Origin: Mesaphorura yosii
Taxonomy: Eukaryota; Arthropoda; Collembola; Poduromorpha; Tullbergiidae
NCBI GenBank assembly: GCA_009869945.1
Contig: WIXG01000047.1
Coordinates: forward strand, 248,001-312,000
DNA length: 64,000 nt
Direction: 5' to 3'
The position numbers and the translations under genes are program-made. This document shows positions 28,901 through 40,400 of this stretch, one piece after another. Under the pieces are notes generated by a model, which did no database searches, was not told where the DNA came from, and saw only the letters and a list, made by a program, of their open reading frames with translations. Positions within the stretch are counted from its first letter, which is position 1. Each line of letters opens with the position of its first letter.

Positions 28901-31354
28901 ACTTTTCGTACTTGTACGTTGATTCACTTCCACTTCACTTTCTTTCACTTTGAGTACGTGCTGCTCGATGATACTCAAGCCCCCTTTTCAATACGATACA
29001 CAGGAAATATTTTATTTATATGCTCATGATACATGAACATGCGACGTGAGCGGGTGCAAGCATGCACGCATTGCGTTGCTCTGCATGCATGTTTTCCACC
29101 CAGAAAAATCTTTCTGTACTCGAATGAGAAAAATGTGACCAGAAATCTCAGGAGGACGTAATCGGTGCTGTTTGGGACGCGCAATTCGACTAAAATGTCA
29201 AAAAAACGAACGATTCCCAGAAGACAAACCTTTTTATTTATTTCCATCACTTTTATTCCGATCATGGTCGCGACTCTCGACTGACGGCTCTCGAGCGCTG
29301 GCTGCATCGTGCGTCCAAATCCAAGTGTGAAGAATGAATTCATAACTCAAGTGTAATGTGAGTGCAGACTGCACGAACATGAGCCGAGTATTTATCAACT
29401 TTTAAATTGGATTTTATTTCACGTTTATGCATTTAACATGGTGATTTGGTTGCTTGTCCGTATGCATTCTGTAGCGAATCGACACGTACGCGTAATAAAT
29501 AGTAAAATACTGATAAAAACATAACAAAAGGTGATGATTTCACATAAAATTTCAAAAATTAAAGAAAATGCAAGGTAATAAGTCGACGTAGCACAAAGTA
29601 TCATAAGAAATACGCATTGCATTGAGTATTAGAGCGGTAGCAGAGTAGCAGCTTGAGTGGTCTTATACGAGGCTATGGCTATTGCAATTTACAATTAAAT
29701 TAACAGCAGCTTAGCATTATCGTATTAAAATTGAGTACTGCAATTGAATCATTATCACATTGCCGAATTGCATTGCTTTTTTTATCTGACTCTGTGTGCC
29801 TGTTCTACTTTTACATTTGAGGTTCTTGTTGGGCTGCATTGTATAAATCAAGACTAATACGCCTGTGAGAGTCTGTGTCTGTCTTTATACGTCTGTAATG
29901 TGATACCTCTCGCTGTCGCTGCTCCGTCGTCGTCAGACTATAAATCATAATTTGGGAAAATTACCAAAAAGTGACGTGTTCCATTTTTGGGAATACTTTT
30001 CGCATGTAATGAAGCAATTTTTTATCATGTTGAAAAATTGAGTATCAAATTGTTGCTTTAGTGTTGGTGCGATGAGTTGTGCAAATTACAATTAATCTTA
30101 GCCTTACTTACTTACGGTACGTGTGAGTATGCTTGTGCAATTTAAGAAAAGACATTCTTTTGTGTTTGGAATGAGAAATCATAAAAGCAATCGTGAACGG
30201 CACAGTTTCACTCTCCTTTCGTCAAGTTCTGAGCTGAGCAGTGCCGTTTGTAACGAATTGGGCTGAGTTGTCTCACAAGGGCACAGTTTGTAGCTTTATT
30301 GTTGTAGTATCACAGTTTCCGCCTTTTCTGTACCATTGGTCATTGCACTGCCGCACCGACCACGCATAGAATGGATTACGGAGGTGTTTAACCGTGCGAA
30401 ATGCAAAACGCAAAACATACGGCACCCTAAAATGATTTAGAAAGAAAGATCTTTAAGGAATTTACAAATTTCTGGTGTCAAAACATGAGCGCGTTAATTT
30501 TTCATACGAAAACATGTAGAGAGCACAAAATGTGAGAAAGTGGATAAACTCATATATCATCATCAAGAATTTCTAATCGAGTGGGTGGCCGTCGGTATGC
30601 GAGATGACGAAATGAGAGCAAAACGTGCTGGATTTGAGACCTAACATGTAAAATTACAGTGCGCTGTGGGTTGTGTGTGCTTTCGAGCGTGAAATGAGTA
30701 TTATGATTCGACTTCCCCTTTTCCTCTAAAATGTCTTATCTTTTTATCAATCGAAAATCGCAAACACGCTACGCACGATACACATTAAAATATTTGTGCT
30801 AGGCTAAAGCCACGATACGATACGAGTCCGTGTACAACATGTAATTAAACACTTGCCACACAACAGGAGCACTACATAGGATCCAAAACACGCGATGATA
30901 ACGAATTTGTATCCGTACTCGTATACTTAGAAAATTACACAATAAGTAAGACCTTACAAAAAGTACTTGTAATCCATAAACTCCAATATTCAATATTCAA
31001 GATTCCTTAGATTCGTATTTATACGCTACCTGTAGTCTTTGGTTTTCAAAATGAGTGCAACATTTACCCACGATGACGATGACAAACTTTACCATGCTCT
31101 ACTGAGATTCTAAAGTATTAATAATTTCTAAACACTACATGTTGATATATTTTGCTTGCCGCCCCGCAATAGCATTTTGTTATGCTCCCGAATTGAGAAT
31201 TGGACTAGAGAAGGTGTCAGTATTAAGTTACACGGCGAGTAGTAAGTAGACGCATAGTTGCATTGAGAAAGTAAATAAAAAGTGTACGATATGTTGTTCC
31301 TATATTTCCTCACGTAAACAAAGTGTCATACGCATGCAAATCTGTGACTTTCCT

Positions 31355-31447
31355 TTACACCGATGCTTCCTGTTCAGGCTGCTGTTGCTTCTGATTTTGT
31401 GTCTGTTGTTGCTTTGCAGCAGCATTTGCGTGTGCAAGTTCCAGTAC
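31355..31447 (-). CDS. sal: spalt last coding exon (Gln-rich tail)
   Basis: Follows a phase-0 donor at the end of the exon at 31587. The acceptor reads ACATAG and the exon codes for 30 residues starting [12 protein letters not shown], then Gln-rich, ending in TAA at 31355-31357. The phase fits and there is no competing signal nearby. The peptide itself is not conserved enough to be diagnostic, so an alternative terminus by read-through of the previous exon (which stops a few codons later) remains possible. Confidence 0.7.
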   Translation of the reverse strand, partial: VLELAHANAAAKQQQTQNQKQQQPEQEASV

Positions 31448-34400
31448 CTATGTTTAAAGTTAAAGCATTGGATGATCATCTTTTGTCTGAAGTCGTCATG
31501 CATTTTCGAGTTCGTTAAGACCTTTGGCTTTAGAACTAAAGTTAATACGTTAATGCAAGACAGCACTAGAAAGAGAAGGGTCGTACCTTTGGGTGATTTG
31601 GTGGCAGCGGCGGCTGATGTCCGTTTTTGAGAATCAAAGGATGAGCAGTTTGAAATGGAAAGAAGAGATCCGGACGGTGGTGCGGCGGAAGATGATGATG
31701 ATCTTTGATTGTCCCTAAAGCAGCTGGGTGGTGCGGTGGTGGTGTTGGGAATGGTAATGAGAGCTCAAGTGACATTCGACGTCCTCGTCTCGATAAACCG
31801 TTCGTCCACATGTGAGTGCCCATGTGTACCTGCGCAGAAAATTCGGGCTCTCAGATTACGCGTCGGGTCATTTTTAAGCCTTCAGCCTTCAATCTGCTAC
31901 GCACCTTCAAATTTCCCTTCGTCGTAAATGCTTTCGAACAGACTGAGCATTTGAACGGTTTGTCTCCCGTATGGGTTCGCATATGAATATTAACTGAAGA
32001 GGAGCTGGAAAAGCTTTTGTGACAAACTTCGCAAATGTGTTTTGTTTCCTGCTGTTGGGAATGAGGTGAATTATTGGTGTTGGAATGAGAGGAAGTGTGG
32101 TGCTGATCAGTGGTACTTTGGACGTTAGGAGAAATGGTTGGACGCGGGTACGGAGAATTGCTACAATTCGCATTACTGTTACTATTAAGGTTAAACATGG
32201 TAGCTTGACTAGGAATTTGTTTTGGTGCATTGGTTTGATAGTGTGATGCCTGGTGAGGAAGATGATTATCATGAAGTCGAGGCGAGGCTGAAGATTCATT
32301 TGACGAGCAGTCTGACTCAATCACCGTCTTTGCTCTCTCCTGAGGCAAACCTGCAAAAAATTCAATTCAATATTATGCATGCACAGTTTTACACGACAAA
32401 CGTCTGAAAGTCTGCACTGTACTGAAGAGAATTTAATTGCGTTTTACATGCATTTTTTGCAGGTTTGCCTTCTTTCGACTGTACGTTGAAGATATCTCAA
32501 TGAAGCGATGCATAGCAGTAAATAAAGTAAAGATTGGGGTACCTGGCGAGGTAATCGATGACACCGGAGTCTTCGGAGATGAAGGCCTCGCAATCGTCGC
32601 TGGCGACGGTGACCTTGACGGTGCACTGGTTTCCAACCTTTCGACGATTTCGCATTGGTCGGGCGATCGCGATTCACTCTTTGCAATATTTACGGCCGTT
32701 TGAGTCGGAGATGTCTCGCCTGGTGGAATCGAACTTTCCGACGAAGAACGTTTGAGTCTGCTGTCCCCGCTGCATGACACTGCAGACCTCGACCCATCGT
32801 CACCTTCCGACTCCGTCGTGTTCGGCATGTCTCTTATTTTGTGGGTGAGCATATGTTGCTTCATGTTGCCCTTTGGACAGGGTGATACATTAGTATGGTA
32901 ATGAGTTCGCAAGAAGTATTCGGATTTCGTTAGCAACCAACAACTCAATGGCCAAGGCATAAAACAATCTAATACTGGCTAAAATACTTAAACTCATTTA
33001 CCTTGGTCGAGAATCCCCGGTCACAGACATTGCACTTGAAGGGTCTCTCTTTGGTATGAGACCGATAATGAATTTCGAGGGCAGAATTGCATGCGAATGT
33101 TTTTAGACAAATATTGCAAGTTGTGTTTCCGCGAGTGCCAACCGCTGCATTCCACATTGATGTGTAGTCCGGTGCTGTTTGGATAAAAGAAGATCTTATC
33201 AAATACGAAGAAAGTAAGAAAAGTGTTGCGATGTGATGGTGGAGATGGTGAACTTACGTCCTCTCGGATGAACTAGGTTGAATGGATGATGTCCAGCGTG
33301 AATAAATGACAAGAACGTTGGTCCAGGAGAGTTCGTGGTCGCGAGGCTCGGCGGAACAATTACACTGGCAGGTGACTTTGGCAGCGTGATATTCGACTCC
33401 GCAGAACTCTTGCTTGTTCTGCCGCTGCTCGCCGCGTGTTTTGGCGCTGGCAATGTTGTTGCGGGCGACACATTCTGAACGCGAGCATTGTTACTTGCTG
33501 AACCGCCATGACTAATGTTGCTGCCAGTACCATTACCGGCGCCACCGCCACGGCTGCTGGTCAAGTCTAGTGGTGTGGTTGGGAACGGCGACGGCGCGAT
33601 CATTGCACGCGGATGTTCAAATACCCAGTCAGAGGAGCTTATGCCCGACATTGGACTGCTGCCACCGCCATCGTCCTCACCTCCCATGTCTTCGTCGTCG
33701 TCCATGTCCTCATCTTCGCTGTTTATCAGGCTGTCAATTGGAGAAGCCCCATCTGTGCCATTCTGGGCCATCATTCTCATCAGCATTCGTTGCCGTCGCA
33801 GATTTATCAAGTTTGAAATGTCGTCAGGAACTACATTGGATGAGTTGGCGAAGGTCGTTGTGATTGTCCGAACTTGATTCTCGAGCGCTGCGAGTGACGT
33901 TGAAAATGAACTTGTAGAGTCGGAGGATAACTGCGGAGGAGATTTAGCGTTTGGTCCGGCGGAGCCTGCTGAACCGCGACCAGTGCCAGGATGGAACATT
34001 TGGGGACCGTGAAAATTCGGCGGGTGGAAGGTCGAAACCGGAGGCGAGAATGGTTCACGGACTTCAGCGGCACGGATTTGATCGAGTGTGAGGTCGGTGG
34101 GTTCGCCGGTATGCAACCGAATATGCTGTTGTAGTACCAGGGAATTGGTGAACCTGTGACCAATATTCAAACACAGTCTGTTTTTTATGAAAACGGCTGA
34201 CGATATGCCCAGGAAGTCTTAATTATAGAATTAGAAAGAAGCAGTTGGCAATAACTGTGGCTCTATTTACTTAAGCTCCAAGTCAGTAACGAATTTAAGA
34301 TATGAGTAAATTCAACAGAGCAATAAGCGAAAGGTGAACTATTTCAGCGAAAGGTTAATCACTATTCAACCACTTTCTACACAGATAGTCATGATGAGGC

Positions 34401-37400
34401 GAAGAAATATAACGAAGGATGAAACGATTGTCAAGGACGGTTCTCTTACCTTTTGTGACAAACTGGACATTGGTGTAATACTCGCAAAGGCGGTTTTGCT
34501 CTGTGAACGCCCATATGAGTCTGTAAACAAAATCAACCAATCAACAACAACAATCAAAAATCAAAACCTTTGCAACGTGAAAGTCATGGAGGATAAGTTC
34601 AAGCGAGAATTAGGAGCGTGCTATTACAAAGGCCTAGGACGTGGAGGACTTAATGGAATCGGTGGTTAGTGCTGTTAAACTTCGATTCTTTGTTCCCATT
34701 TACTAATTCTTACCAATTACAAATTCCTACTAATTACCAATTCTTTGTTAACAATTAGCGTTACTGTACACCGGAAGAACCTAAACTTATTGATATTAAA
34801 TAATCACTTTCTTACCTTGAGGTTTCCTTTCGTTGTAAATGCTCGGCCACATATTTTGCACTGAATAGAAAGAGAATGTTTCAGATAAACTTTATCTCTG
34901 CTTGCCCATCTGACTTGACAGCAAATTTTGAAAGACAGATTGGGTCTTACCTTGAATGGTCTTTCTCCCGTGTGCGTGCGATAGTGCATTTGTAAAGCTG
35001 ATTTGCACGACAGGACACGATGACAAACGATGCACTGATTTGGATCCGTTAATTTATGTTCAATATTATCAACGAGCTGTTGTAATTTTGTTGTTTCTGA
35101 TGTTCTTGTCACTTCGATTAAAGACTCCCAAGCGTTGTCGTTAGAACCTGGCCGTGGGAGCATGTTGGTGTAGATGGCAGGATCCCGGGCAGGATCAGAT
35201 CGACGGCCAGAATCGGGATTAAACATTTCGGAGGATGGCAGCTGGGACGGCTGTTGTGAGGATGTGTTCACGCTGGATGGTCGCTCAGGCGGTTTCAAAG
35301 GGAGCGGGTACATTAAAGGTAGACTTTTGCTTGATAAATTCTCGGGTTGGTCGAAAGAGCTGTCGTCGTCAACTTCCGCGCTTCTGTCTCTACGGCCAGC
35401 ATCATGATCCCGATCATCAAAATTGGATGAGCCACCACTCCGAGATCTTGACCTTGATCGTCTCGCAGCCGCTGCTGCTGCCGTTGATCTTCTGGTTACT
35501 CGCCCACTAAAATTGTTCATGTCCTGCTGCTGATTTCTGCTTCTACTTCGTCGTCTGCTGCTGCGAGTGATTCTTCTGCCTTCCTCGATTTCCTCTCTTA
35601 CAGCACTTTCGCCAGTGTCCATTGCGGTATCGTCTTCCTCTTTGTCCATGCTCTCATCTTCATTCCCACTGCCTGCGTCTTCCTGTTCATGTCTATCTCT
35701 TGATCTGTTGTCTTCCTCCTCGCCTTCAACTTCGTCGAGTACTTCTTGCTTAATCATCTCACTTTCACTTCTGTGACTTTTTACACTTCCACTAGCACGA
35801 CTATTGCTACTAATACTGTGTCTTCTCCGACTAATTTCTTCTGCAACTTTCTTGATCAAGTGCTGCTTCAGATTAATAACTTTCGATTCCTGCTCGTCAC
35901 CGTCTTCGTCATCGCCCGCCATACCATCGCGGCGTCTTTCAGCATCGTCCTCCTCTTCCTCCTCATTCTTCCACTTTTCCCTTCGTTGTTGCTTTTTACT
36001 CAAATCTTGTGGCATGCTCAGACTTGCCAAACTGTTCATCAACTGCATCCGAGGTCCAAGTAAACTTGCGGCTGAGGTAGGAGGTGGTATTGGCTGCTGC
36101 ATTCTTTCCGCCACACCAACAAGCCTCCACATTTGGTTAAAAGGATGCTGATGCTGATTTCCAAAGTTACCAAACGGAACAGGCAAGGGAAGGTGCTGCG
36201 GCAAGGAAGCCTGACTAGGCAAATGATGCGCACCGGAAATGAGTGAAGTGGAGGACCCTGGAGGTGTTTGTTGAGGTAGTGTCGGAGGTGGAGGTGACGG
36301 TGGTTCGGGCGAGCAATCACCCGAGGCAATCAGGGGTGGATGAAAGCGATCTAAGTGCTCCGGCACTGGATGAGGATTCATTTTTACGTGAGGAAATTTA
36401 CTCGTATGTCGCTGGAAATGCACTTTCAAGTTTCCTTTTGTTGTAAAGCGTGAACCACAAACGTTACACTGCAAAAATATGTGATTGTGTGAATGAATTT
36501 CAATTTTTGGCCGAATTACAGACAACGAAACGGAAAATGCAGTCAAAATTAACCTTACCTTAAATGGCCTTTCGCCCGTATGAGACCGAATGTGAATTTG
36601 AAGGGCCGAGTCTGAACCAAATACCTAGAATGAGTTAAATATGGTATTTCACACGTGTGTAAATGCTAGCTGTTTGTAGGAGTATTCTGTCGCATTCTAG
36701 AGGAGTAAGTTGAAGAAAATTGTGACTTTGAAGTCCATCCTACCTTTCCGCAGTAGCGACATCGATGCTTGAAGAACGGTTCGCGACTGTTCTTATCACC
36801 AGACTTTCTCTTTAAATCATCTGCTCCGAGACTAGATTGCAGGAGACCTTGTGATGCAGAGTCCAATACCTGTAAACAATCAATCACTAATCACGTTTGT
36901 TTTGACTTCGCAAGTTCTCTGGATCACGAGGAGGTTTCCGAGAGCATTTAATGACTCATGGCTCATGCAAAATTAGTAGAATCGCTTTCCAATTAATTAT
37001 ACCTCTTCTGCTCTCTTCTGTAGCATTTCTAATGAGTTCAGAGATCCTAGGCCGCTCCCCATCCCACCAGCTTGCCCATTCATGCCGTTCCCCGGCCCAA
37101 GACCATCGCTCTCAAAACTACTTTGCAACCCAGGCGAAAGCGGTTGGTTCGGGTCTTGAGTATCGTGGCAATTCAGAAGAGTTGCAAAGTGAGGACTTAA
37201 TCCGTCGCCGTTGCTGTTGCTACACTTTACACTACCATTGTTAGCAGCGGCCTGCTCTTGTTTTGATTTCTGACTTTGCGCAGACAGCCTGTCTTGCTCC
37301 TCACCGGAACCGTCTTCACCTCGATCATCCATTTCTAGACTTGGTTCAGCTCCCGGTCCACTCCTCCGCTGTTTGCGAGGGCGATGTCCTCCTGTTGTCG

Positions 37401-40400
37401 ACGATGCAGAGCGTCCTTCCACCATGGCTCGTTCGTCGTCGTCTGGTTCTTCCTCGTTATCGTCGTCGGATCCTTCTGACTGAGGGTGAAGCTGATTTTG
37501 CAACTGCTGAATAAGCTGAAGCTGGAGTAACTGTTGCTGCTGGAGAGTCAGAAGCGTTTGATGAAGGACGGTTAAGTCCTGGACTGATGGATTTGATTCG
37601 AGTGCGGAGGCTGCAAACTGAGAGTACAAAGAATCGAGCTTAGAACAGAGTTCAGGTTTTGCTCATGATTACATACTGAAATCTCTTGGGAATGCACAAA
37701 ACAAACTGGACAACTCAAGGTTGCACCTACAGATTGTACTTGTTTCCCACTAGAAATTTCCACGCTTTCAATTGTCGCTCAACCTTTATGTGAATTTCAT
37801 TAGCATATGGCAGTTCGGTTCTATGAATCCTGTAGTTAAATGATCTTCGCCTTTCATTACTAATTTAAAAAAGATGTGAACAAATGATGATGTATTTAAT
37901 GGGTTAACAGATAATTCGCTCACACAGAAATCAGACAAAACAACATAAAACAAAGATCTCTGGGCTTGGGCACTTGCCAGAAGTATTTCGCTACAAAACA
38001 CTTTAAGTTGGGCATTTTCCGACTCGACTAACATTTTAATTCATGCGTGGCATTGCTGCCTCATGGATTCCGAAAACATATTAATCTTGGAGGCATCACT
38101 TTAAATGGAAGATTAGTGCAATAATTTTCGGACACAAAGAGGGTAAGCGTTTTCAGATTTCTGCTCAAACTAAATTATGTCGGCTTGTTAAGAATTTGTT
38201 CGTAGTTGGAATGAAGCCAGGATACATCAAAGTGAAATCTTTTTGTTTCAAATCATGGGTGCACTGTAACGAATCAGGAGTTTCGAGAGCCAGTACAGTG
38301 TATCGAAAGGTTAGGCAACTGGCTACGTGAATCCAGATTGACTAGTCTATTACAATTCATCGATAATGGCATTCACTTACTTCGATGGTTGGATTGATTG
38401 AGTATTGTGACTGGAATGCTGCTGCCGTGGATCCATTGTTGGCCGGCCATTGTTGTTGCATCATAATGTTGCCGAGCAGAGTGTGGATGCTGGCCGTGAG
38501 TGCTTCCTTTTCCTCCGATTCCTGTCGCATAACGAAAGCTTTAGCAATTCTTTTTACATAAACAAGCCAAGCAAGTGATAATCTTCTGTGTGCAAGTGAC
38601 TAAAGGATGGGCAAGGAATTGACATGAAATATGTGCTAATATGTAGGCGTAAATAGTAAAATGTGTTCATTGAGAATTTATGAGCCATTATTATGCGCAT
38701 TCTTCGTTAGTATGCGATCTAAATAGCACTCATTAATCTTTAATATGCGGCATGGAATTCGGAGATTTTCTTTTGCCCGTTTAAACGATATTAAGTGCCA
38801 CGGTTCATGAATGTATGAACGTGAATGAACGGGAGTGCAAAAGTTGAGTAGAAGCAAGAGTACAGTTAGCACTCTGTAAATATGACGTTCCTAAGAAGGA
38901 TTGTCGAAAATGTAGACGTACCTTTTCCGTCGCGGATGAGTTGTGCTTGAATTTGCCGGATGAATCACTGTCGCGACGATGCGGTGCTGATCGCCTTCCG
39001 TCTTGATCAGAATGCGTGTTGTTGTTTCTGCTGTCTACAATGACAAGAACAATGAAAGAAGGATTAGAGAAATTCTACTGATGTCAAGAACCACACAACA
39101 TACTTATACTCATACTGATATTTGTTTTCAAATGCAGCCGCAGCTTGATTACCTTCATCTTCGCCAATTAATGAGGAACTACCCTTGATTTTGTCTGCCT
39201 TATTTAGGAGATTGTGATGGTTAATGTTATTGTTATTGTTCCGTATGTGATGGTGAGGCGAGATTGAATGCAGGTGAGCGTTTTTCTTGTCTATAATACT
39301 GTTGCTGAGCGAGCGCCCGTGTTCGATATCTGGGTCTGCATCTGCTGCCGTCTCCGTACCCGTCTCATCTTCTTCCCGAAGATGCTGCTGCCCTTCTTTT
39401 CCATCGCTGCTGGTGACGCCGGAGCCCAATGCCAGTTCTGTGAAATCATAAATTCATTACAAGATTATTACTTGTGTCAGTTTGCAGAATAAATTCAGTT
39501 TGGCATGCCTGCGATATTTATGACTAGTTTATGAACCGAAAATAAAGCTTCATCCGTGTCGTACAACGTCGTCGAGTGAAGGAAACAAAACCTTCATTGA
39601 AGTGTGCACTCGAAATCTAAATTTAGTGCATCAAGATTTGGAGACAAAAAATAATGTTGTACACAGATTATGGCATTCTTCATTGCTTCCTCCGCCGAAG
39701 CAGAGGCGTGAATCGAGATTATTATATGATAAAGAGAAAAGCTTTGTCTCCTCTTCTTCATCACCGTCGAGCATGTTGACGATAATACAATGTGTAAAAA
39801 ATATGAATGCCAAAGAATTTTTTATTTTTTATTACTTGCGTTTGCCTCTCGCGCTCACGAATTATCTGATATATAACTTTATTCTTTAGGCCACGGCTTG
39901 CACACACTAATACACTGCAAAAATTGGTCTACTTTTATTTTTAGAACGCGAATACATCATTAATATAAAAAATATGCAAAACGTACGAAAATAATTATAC
40001 GACAGGCGAGATAAGCCAAAGATTGTGATCCGAGTGCTAATAAAGATGTGAGCATAATAAAGACAAATATTCTCTGAATTGTCTCATCATTTTCTTGACT
40101 TTGTTTCAAGAATCGCAACTGGAAAAGATTCAACCGCTCATTTATCATAAACTTGGAAGCTGGAATAATATTGTAGCCGCGACGCCTGACTGCGCAGTGA
40201 GCGAGGAGGATCGCACCGTCAGCCTGCTTGTGATCAAAAGGGCTGTGTGAGTGATGAGCGTACAAATTTGGTTCAATGCGTGGCTGCTGATCACGGGTTA
40301 TGAAATATGAAGCCGCGTCAAGTTTTAATGAGTCCTTGAAACTGAAAAATTGTTTGGTGTAGGCTTTGGAGTTATTAATCGACCTCGTTATTTTCGCCAC

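Larger units (their letters stand above)
1..31354. other. Gene desert downstream of the spalt gene
   Basis: About 31 kb with no coding region I can support. Open frames are short, overlap on both strands, lack recognisable domains and lack matching splice partners. The longest, at 17862-18392 (176 codons), shows no family resemblance. Base composition is A+T-rich with many ATAA/TTAT words and simple-repeat runs. The tract lies on the 3' side of the minus-strand spalt gene and must hold its 3' UTR near 31.3 kb. Developmental transcription-factor genes commonly sit in such gene-poor regulatory domains, so cis-regulatory function is a reasonable inference. Nothing in the sequence alone proves enhancers. 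No tRNA or rRNA gene was recognised. Confidence 0.7.

Noticed and set aside
37572..37763. Minus-strand CPVCF segment in a spalt intron as a missing SALL C2HC finger
   Set aside because: Spacing of the later Cys and His residues does not fit the SALL finger, and using it would break the phase-consistent junction at 37617.
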